Origin: Zarea fungicola | Lineage: Eukaryota; Ascomycota; Sordariomycetes; Hypocreales; Cordycipitaceae | Direction of reading: 5' to 3' | Length of the DNA: 18,869 nucleotides | Assembly (NCBI GenBank): GCA_900169235.1 | Contig: FWCC01000405.1 | Location: 19,127-37,995, forward strand | In this document: positions 1 to 9,487 of the stretch, piece by piece | How positions within the stretch are numbered: position 1 is the first letter of the stretch | Layout: each line of letters opens with the position of its first letter | Program-made: the position numbers and the translations under genes | The notes under the pieces: generated by a model | The model's database searches: none | What the model was told of the DNA's origin: nothing | Seen by the model: only the letters and a program-made list of their open reading frames with translations

Positions 1-2082
1 ACTAAATTAGCATTTATCGGCCGTTGTTTCATTTCAAAACAATCTCCAATGATTGGTGATGTCGTCCTTGTAGTCGACAGAACCCGTGCATCTCCATGTA
101 AGATATCTTTTGGTTGGGCGAAGTGCACAAATCTCAACTTGCATCCAAACCCCACCCCGCGATTATTCAACTTGACGCTATAAATACAGTCAGATACAAC
201 GGAAGCATTGTATTGAACAATTGCATAGCAGTAGTACGGATGCAAGAATAAACACCTCCCTTCCAACTTGGTTGCATCCACCGTTAGGGTAATGTGACAC
301 GCCTTGTGAGGTATGATGAGGCGAGACACCACAACTAACCCGGCCTTCGCATCGATGATCACCCCCATACCTTCTTCCACTGCTGTAGAATGACCATCCA
401 GGTAAAGATACGGTCTACTCTCGACGTGAATCAGGCTTGAGATGATGCTAGCTACTGGGCGAAATGGCAGAATGCTCTTCATTAGAGACCATGCCCCAGC
501 CAATAATTTGTGCACTTTCTGGTATGGCAATCTTGCATCCACCTGAAAAACCCCTTCCTGCTTCTCTGGCAGAGCATGTATGGCCAATGATACAGTTTGA
601 ATGTGCCAGATATTGGATGTTTGGTCCCTGGTGGCTACAGTAATTCCGTCATGAGCGTCGATGGTGACGGTAGAAGTTCTCCTGAGATGGGGGTACTCAA
701 CATGGGCATATGTAAGCAAGATCCTCTGTCCTTTCTCGAGATCCTTTAACGCATTGAAAAGTTCATCAAGGCGCTTGATGAAGCGGCCGTCTATCATGTT
801 GATAATCCAGCCGGCGAGACCGTCTCCAATAACGATAGGTTCTTTGGACTCGGTAATATAAACACCAGTAAGCGGTATTCCATGTTTCATGGCTTGCACA
901 TATGAAACATCATGACAGTATAGCCCTCCCACAGACAATAGGCTCCTGGGTGTGACAGCGTAGAGATCCTCCACGTTGACTCTTGACGTCAATTGTTTTC
1001 CGTCGCGACAGAGTGTAAGACAGACAGCTCGACCAACAGAGGTATTCAGAATATCTTCAAGTTGGTCAAAGTTAGATATTATATGTCCCTCCACTTCAAG
1101 CAGAATGTCACCAATCATGATCATTTTGCTGGCGGGACCATTTTCCAACACAGTCTTTGCGACGAGAAGCTTCGCTGGCGCTTTTTTTCTCTCGAAGGAT
1201 TGCAAGGCCCAAGAAGGGTCAAGGCCAAGTTGCTCGCATTCATGGAGCGGTGTTAATAGAAATTGACACTGAATATCCCCTCGTGGAATTGGGGTCTTGT
1301 CGCATAGATGTGTCAGAGCTTTCTGAGCGCTGGTAATCGGAAGTATGTAGCAAATGGCCCCTCTAGACAGGGAGCCAGATACTATGCCGAGAACTGACCC
1401 ATCCACCCCGATCACTGGACTGCCAGATATACCACCGCTCAGATTCATATTGGCTTGGTAGTAGTTGATGTTGAAGTCATTATACGGCCCATTATACATT
1501 GGCGCATTGCGGTCCACTCGGCTGATCACTCCGTGGATAATGCTCAGCATCTCCCCAGCATCGTTTCCGACAACAAGTACCGATTGGCCAACTACTCCAG
1601 CGGGTTAGGCATTTATTTGCAAGATGTGTGGGCAGTTGCATTACCAGTAGCTCTCTCATTGCTTAAAGAGAGCCCTGTTATGGGCAAGTCATGGACCGCT
1701 CGCGGATCGTACCGAAGGAACGCGAAGTCGTGAACTGCGTCGATGTATAATGGTTCACAAGGAATATTCCGTTGCATATCAAAAACGCAGTAACCCCAGA
1801 ATGGACCTGGTCCAGCAACATGTCTGTTTGTTAGGACATAACTGCTCAATATGTAAGTGATTCGTTCATATGGCATATGCAGACTTGTCACCATTACCCT
1901 TGTTCCGCGTCTACGACAAACCCTGTTGCTTCACCCGTTCCTGCGTCCTCCCCATCAAAGGGTCGCGTATGGCAGTAGTTGATAACGACAAAGTTTTTAA
2001 TGACTTGATCGGATAAGGACTGCCATTGCTGCGGTTCCGGACTCGCAGCTCCTGTACCCGATACGATATCTTTGGTGGGCAT
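1..2082 (-). CDS. Nma111-like HtrA-family serine protease, 3' end outside window
   Basis: This is a paralogue or orthologue of the fungal nuclear HtrA protease Nma111 (two protease modules plus PDZ domains, about 1,000 residues in the family). I read three exons: 1898-2082, 1645-1841 and 1-1591, with introns of 56 nt (1842-1897) and 53 nt (1592-1644, branch CTAAC). Splicing gives 657 residues with no stop to the window edge. The catalytic triad is present: His69 in TNRHVAGPGP, Asp100 in AVHDF, Ser183 in GISGSPV. The second, degenerate protease module starts near residue 560 (EEGMGVIIDA). An alternative ATG at 2202 would add 40 residues. Neither start supplies the basic N-terminal nuclear signal known from yeast Nma111, so an upstream exon or a changed location is possible. 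Family assignment is firm; exact start is not. Confidence 0.9.
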
Positions 2083-2344
2083 GTTTCCGATCTGGTCTCG
2101 CAGATTGTTGGAGCGGCACAAATGTATCTGTTTCAAGGCAGCAGGATTTGCCAATAGAGTTTCGGTTGTAGCTAGAACACACGCAGGAAATGTGCATGTC
2201 ATGCCAAAATACCGAGACCATAGAATGGAGAAAAGCTTGGGAGTTGATTATTCCTTATGGCTATGAAGTCAACAACTTTGGTCAGTGGACCGACGCGACC
2301 AGTTGCAGAAGAACCAAAAAGAACTGCTGATTGGTTGCGGTACT

Positions 2345-2374
2345 GGCAAGCTGCCGATTGGTTCGGCAAGTTAC
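2345..2374. repeat. 30-bp direct repeat, copy 1
   Basis: The 30 bases starting GGCAAGCTGCCGATTGGTTC recur at 2561-2590 with two mismatches. Each copy contains one ATTGGTT element. Confidence 0.8.
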
Positions 2375-2560
2375 CGAGAACAGTTGAGGTAGCACACACT
2401 CGCACGTTGGACAGGGTCTTGAACGCGCTGACTCGAAAGTGAGAAGCCATGCTCAGCGTTGCCAAGGCAACTCTGCCACAAGCCAATGCAAAACTCTAGA
2501 GAAAATCGTTGATTGGTTAGGGGGGGCGTACGATTGTGAGGAACGATGGTCAGAACTGAA

Positions 2561-2590
2561 GGCAAGCTGCCGATTGGTTCAGCGAGTTAC
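2561..2590. repeat. 30-bp direct repeat, copy 2
   Basis: Second copy of the 30-bp unit at 2345-2374, differing at two positions, 216 bp away in the same orientation. Confidence 0.8.
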
Positions 2591-2710
2591 TGATGCATCA
2601 CACAGCGAAACCGCCACCCCTATGCAACCGTGTTGCTTTGTTTAAAAATTTATAGAATGAAGATGTACTGTTTGGCATGTAATCATTAAAAAAACTAATC
2701 ATCTTGAGTA

Positions 2711-3177
2711 TCAAGCTCTCTCCATATATTCAATAGAGTCCCATGACTCCTTGACCGTCAAAAGGACAAATGCCGTGCAAATTACCAATCCAAGGCCACC
2801 AGAAACATACATTGCCCTGCAAAGCGATAACGTCATGCAGCCCGTAGGAAGATCTAATCCAATGAAGATAGAGCCTACAAGCCAGAGCAGGGCCGAAATC
2901 CCCTCCAAGACCAGATAAATCCTCGAGCGATAGTAGATATAAGTAGACAGTATGCTGTATGCACATACCAACATAGAATAGACGCTGCTGGAGAAAATCA
3001 AAACATAGCGACTATTAGCCTGATTTATCTCGCCGTTGTTGGTTAAAACTATACAAGTTAGTCTTGGCCAATGTGGAATACTATAGTCTTACTGAAAGCT
3101 GAAAGACCAAGTTGGAGAGCAATTAATAGAATAAGAATAATATGAATAGTGAAGGGAGCACGACGGTGCCAATGCAT
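2711..3177 (-). CDS. MARVEL-like four-helix membrane protein
   Basis: Two exons (3093-3177 and 2711-3048) are separated by a 44-nt intron with donor GTAAGA, branch CTAAC and acceptor TATAG. The spliced protein has 140 residues. It has four hydrophobic segments at roughly residues 9-28, 44-70, 73-94 and 112-130, short loops, and a charged C-terminus (ESWDSIEYMERA). This size and helix spacing fit the fungal MARVEL-domain membrane proteins, which are thought to work in membrane apposition and vesicle traffic; that role is inferred from topology only. I chose the ATG at 3177 because it lies just before the first helix and the frame upstream has no other ATG. Without the intron the gene would look like two unrelated fragments. 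Confidence 0.75.
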
Positions 3178-3765
3178 TTTTGTTGTGGTTCTACGAGATG
3201 GGTGACATGAATGGCGACAGTCTACGCATCGCGTAGGCACCGACTCAGAGGCCTTCTAATAGTTCCCACCCTGCCCTCCCAATTTTTTGGCCGCCCTACA
3301 TTGCATTTAGCTCTAAATACAGTGGCCAATGGGGCGTGGCAGACTGCCCCCCGCCAGGTATTACATTGGAATTGGCTGTTGCTAGACGTCCATTGGCTAT
3401 TAATACTGGCTATTACAACTAGTGTGGTAGCAGCCAGCGCTGGGACAACGAGCCACTTGACTGCCTGCCACAGCATGCGTTCAACCAACCAAACGCCGTG
3501 GCGCCTATGCTATCTGTAATCAGTTTTTGCAACCTGTTTTTTGGTTTATGAGATTGCCGATTGTAAAAGAGGTAAATAAATCAATACGGCATTAACTTCA
3601 CCGAGACAATAAAGTCAGATACAAACGGAACAATACTAATAGCGCGCGCGTAAATAAACGCCATTAGGCATCAAATGCTAGAAACGTATTTTCGTATGGT
3701 ATAATTACAAGTTGCCCCCTTTGGCGGCTGGTCATGTAGAGCATGCCTAACGTTCTTCTCAAAAT
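3178..3765. other. Divergent intergenic region
   Basis: This region separates the minus-strand MARVEL-like gene from the plus-strand gene at 3766, so it should hold both promoters. TTGGC/CCATTGG motifs lie around 3310-3420 and an alternating purine-pyrimidine tract GCGCGCGCG at 3642-3650. One minus-strand frame (3222-3476) opens with a hydrophobic stretch but is not supported otherwise. Confidence 0.5.
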
Positions 3766-4305
3766 ATGGCAAAGCTAGGCAACAGTGAGCGCAGTGAGTG
3801 GAGAGTCCGCTGCAGAGCTAAACTAGCTGAACACATCAGTACGGTGCACCCTTGACATGTTGGGCCAAAAAACTAATGCGCTATAGTGTGCGTCCTCGGA
3901 CTAACCATCGAGCCCGCCAACGTCCGACTCCTACCTCAGAAGGACGATTTGTACTGCTGGGCGCCAATCCCGGGCAATGAAAGCATGTTTGAACCGAGGC
4001 TCTTCCAAAAGCACCTGAGCAAATTGTCCATCGGCCCATTAATGGAGCTGTGTCGCGGTGTTGGGAATACCTTTCAGGCTGTTTCTAGTCGGGGAACTGG
4101 TGAGATACGGCCACGTACTCAGCACATACAGCCTAGTAACCTGACAAACGATATTTTGCAACTGAGAAAGAAGCTTAAAAAGGCTAGACGAGAGAATCAA
4201 GAGTTAGTACATAAGAATGACCAGCAAAGAGCTTTGATAGCCAAGTTTAGATGCATTGCGCAGGGCATTATAAATGCCACAACGCCTGCCAACGTTTACT
4301 TGTAA
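3766..4305 (+). CDS. Small coiled-coil protein of unknown function
   Basis: The long open frame at 3886-4305 has no upstream ATG, but an intron explains its beginning. Exon 1 (3766-3793) starts ATGGCAAAG, the intron 3794-3886 has donor GTGAGT, an ACTAAT branch-like sequence and acceptor TATAG, and exon 2 is 3887-4305. The product is 148 residues. The C-terminal third (from about residue 98) is a coiled coil rich in Lys, Arg, Glu and Leu (ILQLRKKLKKARRENQELV). The N-terminal half contains LTIEPANVRLLP and PGNESMFEP and is not recognised. If the intron is wrong the gene would start at the ATG at 3985 (106 residues). It is the first of several short coiled-coil genes in this window. Confidence 0.6.
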
Positions 4306-4531
4306 TATAACGCCGTTCTCTTTTTTTTATTAATAATTTATTATGTCGTCTAGTTAGAAATATTAGTTAATGAAACTGTGACACCATTGTCATAAGCTGC
4401 ATACCAGAAACGGGGAGCCGTTCAAGAGAAACGAAGTGCTAAATCTTGAAGTTGTCAAACCGCGATGTAAATATTTGAAGCGACTGAGATATACCAGTAT
4501 TCTTCTCAACACCTTAAACAACTCATGAGCT

Positions 4532-4882
4532 ATGGAACAATGGACAATTTCCTATCGCAAACCAGGTGGTGCCTTAGTTTCAGTTGGCCTCTGGGGCGGT
4601 AACATCGACATCCTGGCGCTGAGGTTCCATGTTGGATGTGGACGACGTATTTCAGATACAGCCCAATTGGTCGAATGCAATAATTTTCAGCTGCAAACTG
4701 TTGACGAGCCAATACGGAAAGTAATTAAAAGAGTATTGGAGCAGCGCAAAAGGCAGGGTGGCGAGAACTGGTCGCTTGTGAACCTCGAGACTCGTCTTGT
4801 GGTGTCTCCTCCAAGGCTCTACGGGCACAGTTTGCACGAGTGTCACTTTGCATTGGTTCAAAAGAAAATGAAACCTCAATAA
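4532..4882 (+). CDS. Hypothetical protein, 116 residues
   Basis: A single uninterrupted frame starts at ATG 4532, 226 bp after the preceding coiled-coil gene on the same strand. I do not recognise it. The first 45 residues look globular (TISYRKPGGALVSVGLWGG), followed by a basic segment (IRKVIKRVLEQRKRQGG) and a C-terminus ending KKMKPQ. It ends 68 bp before the convergent gene at 4951. There is no signal peptide or membrane segment. Length and composition make it plausible, but nothing independent confirms it and there may be unseen introns. Confidence 0.4.
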   Translation: MEQWTISYRKPGGALVSVGLWGGNIDILALRFHVGCGRRISDTAQLVECNNFQLQTVDEPIRKVIKRVLEQRKRQGGENWSLVNLETRLVVSPPRLYGHSLHECHFALVQKKMKPQ

Positions 4883-4950
4883 GAAACTATCTGCTTACTA
4901 TCCTTCAATCCCTAATTTCATCAGCCTTCATGACCGACCACATCATCCGT

Positions 4951-5286
4951 TTAGCTCGCAGAGCAAGTTTCTGCACCACTATCAAAACTTTCACAAGTAC
5001 AATGCACTAAACAGAATAAGTAAAGGCCATCTACTTTTATTGAATGCTTACTATCTTCAAGTATCTTTGTTTTGGCTGCTAAAACTTTGACATGCTCTTG
5101 CAGTTCTGCTATCTGTCGTGAGAGCTGGTCGTCCCGCAGAGGGAGATACAAGATGACGGGGCGCTGCCAGCGAGGGTCGAACATGCCACCTATGTTGTCA
5201 TGGTGTGGTGTCATTGGGGTATTTGGAGTTGCAGGCATGGATATGCTCTGGCTATCCGATGATGTAGAACTCGAGGTATCAGACAT
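4951..5286 (-). CDS. Small Ser/Pro-rich coiled-coil protein with possible in-frame intron
   Basis: The frame starts at ATG 5286 and reads to the stop at 4951 (111 residues). The N-terminus is disordered and Ser/Thr/Pro-rich (MSDTSSSTSSDSQS, MPATPNTPMTP). Next comes FDPRWQRPVILYLPLRDD and a short coiled coil (QLSRQIAELQEHVKVLAAK). A 45-nt segment at 5007-5051 has donor GTAAGC and acceptor TTTAG, is a multiple of three and has no in-frame stop; removing it gives 96 residues, keeping it adds 15. The C-terminus has several cysteines (HCTCESF, ETCSAS). Function unknown. Confidence 0.55.
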   Translation of the reverse strand: MSDTSSSTSSDSQSISMPATPNTPMTPHHDNIGGMFDPRWQRPVILYLPLRDDQLSRQIAELQEHVKVLAAKTKILEDSKHSIKVDGLYLFCLVHCTCESFDSGAETCSAS

Positions 5287-5617
5287 TGGGAAATTTATCT
5301 GCTGGATGGATCCCACATTGAATGGAGAAGGTCATGGTACCATTTAAATAATTGCAGAAAAGAAATCTCCTATTGTCCGCCACTTAGTCATACATGCTCT
5401 ATCTAGCGGCCGCTTCTATGCTTGGGGGAGTGCACCTCTGAGGTCCACCCCATCTCGGTACCCGCCGAGCCAATTAACTGTGAGCCAATTATCCCGTTGC
5501 AAAAAAGCATAATCCGACCAGACATCCTGCTACATTAAGTGTTTGTGTCTAATGCATTAATGAGCAGGGACGTGCCAATAATAGAGAGCCTAGTAACTGA
5601 CTGTACCATTCACACCA
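5287..5617. promoter_or_regulatory. Intergenic region with paired CCAAT repeat
   Basis: This 331-bp region is upstream of the minus-strand coiled-coil gene and downstream of the ankyrin gene. It contains GAGCCAATTA twice, at 5467-5476 and 5482-5491, a direct repeat with 15-bp spacing carrying two CCAAT boxes. I see no gene. Confidence 0.5.
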
Positions 5618-6379
5618 CTAATCTCTCGAACGATTCAAAACACGTCTCATGGGCCTCCCTTTAGGCTCAACATCTTCCGGAATTTCGGCTCCGAAACGCA
5701 GTAATAGCTCCGCGGCAGCAACAAAATCTTGGACAATGGCAATCGAAAGTGCTGTCCACCCAGACTCTCCAACAATATTAGCATCGGCGCCGTTTCTGAG
5801 AAGAAGGTCGAGCTGCGGCAAATTATTAAAGTTGGCGGCGATGAACAATGCGGTATTACCGCATGCATTTTGATTGTTCACGATCGGGTTGGACTGAGCT
5901 GAAGGCAGACCTCCAAAAAGAAGTATTTCTAAAAGCCTGTGCTCCTCTGAAAGTGGTTCTATCCGAGAACCACCGGAGAGAATGTGGATAGCCGTATTGC
6001 CATTGCGGTCGGGCAAGAAGGGGTCGATGCCAGTTCTAAGAAGCTCTCTGATAATACTCATTTTGTCATGGCCGAAAGTCCCTGGTGGCGTATACAAAAG
6101 TAAGTGCAGCACTCTGTCGCCCCGTCTTCCAGGCAATTCGGGATTCATATCAATGTTCCCCGCGCTCGCGAGGGCAGATATCATGTCTGGACCCCTTAGA
6201 CACGCTTCAAATATCATCCAAGCATCCTCGGGCGACACAAAGATACGTGAGGTTTGAACCAGCGCTCGAACATTGGCCACATCATTGGCCAGAATGGCAT
6301 ATAAAAGCTGAGTGGATGCGTCAGACATGGCCGCCCCTGCAGGACACATAGGGCAATTGGAAGGTGGAGGAATGTTCAT
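5618..6379 (-). CDS. Ankyrin-repeat protein
   Basis: A single frame of 253 residues starts at ATG 6379 (a second ATG at 6328 is possible). Ankyrin units are visible from residue 86: DRVLHLLLYTPPG (86-122), NGNTAIHILSGG (126-165), CGNTALFIAANFNNLPQLDLLLRNGADAN (173-203) and SGWTALSIAI...LLLRFGAEI (206-233). The first 85 residues may hold degenerate helical repeats. The early CPMC motif may be outside the true protein if the second ATG is used. Ankyrin repeats bind other proteins; the partner is unknown. The protein is short, with no effector domain such as NACHT, so it may be a stand-alone adaptor. No intron was needed. Confidence 0.8.
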   Translation of the reverse strand: MNIPPPSNCPMCPAGAAMSDASTQLLYAILANDVANVRALVQTSRIFVSPEDAWMIFEACLRGPDMISALASAGNIDMNPELPGRRGDRVLHLLLYTPPGTFGHDKMSIIRELLRTGIDPFLPDRNGNTAIHILSGGSRIEPLSEEHRLLEILLFGGLPSAQSNPIVNNQNACGNTALFIAANFNNLPQLDLLLRNGADANIVGESGWTALSIAIVQDFVAAAELLLRFGAEIPEDVEPKGRPMRRVLNRSRD

Positions 6380-6541
6380 AGTGAGGGCAGGTGGAAAATA
6401 AAACAGTGTTGTGTCTGAAATCTGGGGCTACTCTGAATACCCTTTTCACTAACACAGGTTCAATCGGCTGCTGCCGAAGTGTCTCCACTAGCCCGCCCAA
6501 TCGGTTCTTTGCCTCGAAGACAAAAAACAAGAGCGTTACTT

Positions 6542-6733
6542 CTAGGTAAACTCCTTGGGGAATTTTCTCCGCAGCAAGTTTATTGCTCCAATAAGAATTT
6601 CTGACAGCTTGCCGTACGCTTGCCTGCCCAGATCATGGAGCCGTCTTGCAAACGTCATCGATGGTTTGGGCGGGCTCAACGGTGGGACATTCTCCACCAC
6701 ATCCAACTCGTACTCTGTAGATGCAAGCCACAT
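6542..6733 (-). CDS. Small ORF, possibly a last exon
   Basis: The frame from ATG 6733 encodes 63 residues with an acidic/proline-rich start (STEYELDVVENVPPLSPP) and a helical basic end (LLRRKFPKEFT). A frame with an ATG at 6923 lies just upstream in another phase and could be joined by an intron from about 6860 to 6750, but the donor (GTACCC) is weak and I could not settle it. Coding status is uncertain. Confidence 0.25.
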   Translation of the reverse strand: MWLASTEYELDVVENVPPLSPPKPSMTFARRLHDLGRQAYGKLSEILIGAINLLRRKFPKEFT

Positions 6734-7029
6734 CACAAATATCCCTGTCTGGCCGTTCTCGAAAGGGGATTCGTTGGTTTACATGCTGATCAATCAGTTG
6801 TGGCTTGCTATGCAACTCAACAATGAGCGCGTTGTGCTTGCATGTAGCTGATTGGGTACCGACAGAACGGATCACCCAATCGCACGCGAGGGTCCCCCAA
6901 AGGTCACAGAATACGAAAACCATAATAGAGTGTTAATTACACAGGCTAGCATGCTAGCCAAAACAGAAACTGGATTAATTACGGATCCTTGAGACGCCAG
7001 GCGCCACTCCCCCGCAGGAATCATAGCTC

Positions 7030-7515
7030 CTAAGGTACCTCCCTTGACCCCCCGTGCAACCTTGTCAGTTCCTCCCTCTGCTTCTGGCGATTCTCTGAAA
7101 CCACTAACACCACGTAGCTCATGATGTCTCTGAGCGTTCTTTGGCAGTCGGCTGCAGCACGCCCACTTTGGTCTGCTGCCATTTGCAGTCTCCTATTCTC
7201 TGCTTCCATCTCACTCATCCGTTCCCGCAGTACATGATTGTTCTTTTTGAGCCTGTGTATTTCGTCCAGTAGACTAATAGAATCTGTCGAGAGATCCGTC
7301 ATTTCCTCAACGTCGAATAACCCGTAGGCTGGTCTGGGTGGCCTTTGCGGTGGCGCTACCCCACGAGAGCAGTCCGATGCCTCCATGGAAGGTGATGCAT
7401 TGGACGGCCATGATATCGCTTTATATGGCAAAGATGCTTTGTCTTTTGCCTTTCGGCCGCGTAAATGGGCTAAAACCCGTGGTAGAGATGGAAGCGGCTT
7501 CTCGCTCGTCGCCAT
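7030..7515 (-). CDS. Leucine-zipper-like coiled-coil protein
   Basis: An intact 161-residue frame starts at ATG 7515. The N-terminus is basic and proline-rich (KPLPSLPRV, RGRKAKDK, PPQRPPRPAYG), then an acidic patch leads into a heptad-patterned coiled coil from about residue 84 to 150 (LLDEIHRLKKNNHVLRERM, MEAENRRLQM). There is no bZIP-type basic DNA-contact region directly before the zipper, so it is unlikely to be a classical bZIP factor. The gene is head-to-tail with the coiled-coil gene 7623-8102, 107 bp away. Function unknown. Confidence 0.65.
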   Translation of the reverse strand: MATSEKPLPSLPRVLAHLRGRKAKDKASLPYKAISWPSNASPSMEASDCSRGVAPPQRPPRPAYGLFDVEEMTDLSTDSISLLDEIHRLKKNNHVLRERMSEMEAENRRLQMAADQSGRAAADCQRTLRDIMSYVVLVVSENRQKQREELTRLHGGSREVP

Positions 7516-7622
7516 AATGATTACAGACTTGCACTAAACAAAGAATTGTACTGTAGGGACACATAATAATATTTTCCTAGTAAAGTACTAGCAGTAGAAA
7601 TCAAGTAGTGATTCTTCAACCC

Positions 7623-8102
7623 TTAATCCAAGTTAGTGTACCCATGTGGCGCAGTCATCTCAGTGAGTTCCTCGTCGCCACTCATGTCACTGATGTCCGA
7701 CTCGTCAGTGAAATCGGAAGTGGACTCTTCACTAGAATGGCTTGTCTCCCGGGCATATCTAGTGCGTGCGCCCAGCGCCCGCTCTTCTTGTCTGGCCATG
7801 CGGCTCTCTTGCAACGCCATCCGCTGCTCCTGTTTGGCCAGCCGGTGTTTTTGTTTGGCCAATTGCTCAGCCTGGGCCACCACCTGCTTCTTCAAAGTTT
7901 CAATCAGCTGCTCAAGTTGCCTGAGCTTGTCCGTAACCGTTGACTGTAGCGCCGCATGACTTTACAAATTTAGCGGTTGTGTTCTGCCTTGCATGATTTT
8001 GACTTACCTGGCTCTGCAATCAAGGTGATTTGGTTCCGAGAACATGGGAGTCATTGTGCCGGTCTCGTCAAAGAAGAAGGAAAATTCGTTTGGATTGTTC
8101 AT
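7623..8102 (-). CDS. Coiled-coil protein with acidic tail
   Basis: Two exons: 8008-8102 and 7623-7959, with a 48-nt intron (donor GTAAGT, CTAAA branch-like site, acceptor AAAG). Splicing puts the ATG at 8102 in frame and gives 143 residues. The N-terminus has NPNEFSFFFDETG. A long coiled coil rich in Gln, Lys and Arg follows (about residues 40-100), with tandem seven-residue units of the type LAKQKHR / LAKQEQR / MALQESR / MARQEER. The tail is Ser/Asp/Glu-rich (SDFTDESDISDMSGDEEL). Its promoter faces that of the secreted-protein gene at 8403. Function unknown; partner binding through the coil is inferred. Confidence 0.7.
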
Positions 8103-8402
8103 CTTAGGCAATAAAGAATGTAGGATAAAGGATGTGGTAGCAATTGAGAACTGCCAATTTGTGATATGGCTATTGCTGAGATTAAATAGACCACATCGGC
8201 GAAGATGTTCGTGGCGCGCGCGTAGATGGACGAACTAAAAACAGGTTTCTGCAGTTGCGTAGTTAGAAGCCAGAAACAAAATTCCAACATGCAACCCACA
8301 CATTGCCAATTCAGGTATTAAGAAAACAGAAATAGGTGGTTATTAATAGGACTTGTGTTCTCTTACGCGTTGCACTATCGTGGACTTTTCATCAAGCCAA
8401 AA
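8103..8402. promoter_or_regulatory. Divergent promoter region
   Basis: This 300-bp gap separates two divergent genes with ATGs at 8102 (minus) and 8403 (plus). It has CCAAT at 8154-8158 and 8306-8310 and a GCGCGCGCG tract at 8214-8222. No gene was recognised in it. Confidence 0.5.
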
Positions 8403-9354
8403 ATGTCGTACATGGGTTATCTCGCCGCCATCATGGCATTCACCACCTTTGCATCCTCCCACTCTGCTCCTGCGGTTTGCCTTTGGGAACCGGTTCTACA
8501 AGTGGCAGCAGGCTCCGAAGTGGCGGCAAGAATTAGTGTGGCACTATCTCGGCGTTGTCTTGCTGAATTGGCCTTCAGTGACAGCTCATTTTTGCCAATT
8601 ACTTGGTCATTCGAATCCTTAGGCTGCATGGGTCCAGAAACGGCGACAATTGTCCTACCAAGCGGAGTTCCTAATGGCGATGCATATATTACATGGTAAG
8701 AGAGGGGTAGAGCGGGGTTGAAGTAAAAACATTGGACGAACTTAACGCCACTGCAGGGATTGTGCAGGTGATACCGCAGCAACCTGTGTTCATGTGCTTT
8801 TGACAAATGGAACGGCAAATTTGGACGGCACTCCTATTCAACAAACCGGAGTCGTCCGTTGCTCGATTCCTGATTCTACAACACTCATCACCCAGAGATC
8901 GAGTGTGCCAACTAGCTCTCCATCGTCGCCTAAGCCGACCGACAGCTTAGCATCGACATCGCCCGGCACGATCCTAGTGACCGTCACAAATGGCTCAGCT
9001 GGTCCAACGAATTCAGGGAGCTCCCCTTCGAGCCCAGTAAGGCTCGGGACCGCACCAATCTTCGCCTTGACCAGTACACCCTCTTCATTTGGTTCGGGCA
9101 ATATCAACACATCTCCGTGGCTGCGGACAGGGGTCACCACCTCGCCCACCACCTCGCCCACCACCTCGCCCACCAACTCGTCCGTCACCACAATGAGCAA
9201 CGGCAGCACAATCAAAACGGAGGGGGATGTGATGGCGACACCTTCTTTCATCCCAGGCTCGACCACGCCACCGACCACTGCAGAGCCAATCACACAAAGC
9301 ACGGTGACTGTTACTTCAGTCATGAGTTTTTGCTCGACGTCACAATCAGCGTAG
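8403..9354 (+). CDS. Secreted Ser/Thr-rich protein with six-cysteine N-terminal domain
   Basis: Exons 8403-8695 and 8757-9354 flank a 61-nt intron (donor GTAAGA, branch CTTAAC, acceptor TGCAG). The product has 296 residues. Residues 1 to about 23 form a signal peptide (YLAAIMAFTTFASS). The mature N-terminal domain (to about 135) has six cysteines at 26, 52, 75, 100, 108 and 133 and the segment VLPSGVPNGDAYITWDCAG, a pattern I associate with fungal secreted or cell-wall proteins of unknown function. The rest is low-complexity Ser/Thr/Pro, probably O-glycosylated, with a TTSP repeat near 9136. There is no convincing C-terminal GPI signal. It is probably extracellular or in the cell wall. The ATG at 8412 is an alternative start. 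Confidence 0.75.
9136..9171 (+). repeat. 12-bp tandem repeat encoding TTSP
   Basis: Three perfect copies of ACCACCTCGCCC, followed by a decayed fourth, encode a Thr-Thr-Ser-Pro repeat in the mucin-like part of the secreted protein. Confidence 0.9.
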
Positions 9355-9487
9355 GGTATACCAACGCGCTCCCGTACAAGTATGCTCCTCCCTCCACCTG
9401 GTCGTGCTGGTCATCGATCATCTGTTCTTTGTCGTCTTTACTACTTTCACTGAATTCAGAAGTTCTTGTTGTTATTTCCCCCCTAAA

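Larger units (their letters stand above)
2330..2590 (-). promoter_or_regulatory. Cluster of four inverted CCAAT boxes
   Basis: ATTGGTT occurs at 2330-2336, 2357-2363, 2512-2518 and 2573-2579, all in the same orientation, so the minus strand carries four AACCAAT elements upstream of the protease gene. CCAAT is the binding site of the fungal Hap/CBC complex. Three of the four are preceded by a TGATTGG or CCGATTGG context. The match is by motif only. Confidence 0.5.
2083..2710. other. Intergenic region, protease promoter side
   Basis: These 628 bases lie between the start of the minus-strand protease gene and the stop of the MARVEL-type gene. I see no credible gene; the short open frames here lack family resemblance. 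The region holds four ATTGGTT motifs and a 30-bp direct repeat, listed separately. Read on the minus strand they are CCAAT boxes 250-500 bp upstream of the protease start, a normal place for them in fungi. Confidence 0.6.

Noticed and set aside
1594..1897. Stops in the protease gene suggesting a pseudogene
   Set aside because: Both lie inside short introns with good donors, branch sites and acceptors; splicing restores the conserved family sequence on each side.
3222..3476. Minus-strand frame with a hydrophobic start, possible small secreted protein
   Set aside because: It sits in the promoter of the MARVEL-like gene, has no recognised family, and one hydrophobic stretch is weak evidence.
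3642..8222. GCGCGCGCGTA tract in two divergent promoters (3642 and 8214)
   Set aside because: Nine alternating bases can recur by chance; flanking sequence does not match.
8838..9323. Minus-strand open frame opposite the secreted protein
   Set aside because: It is antisense to Ser/Thr-rich coding sequence whose composition keeps the other strand free of stops.
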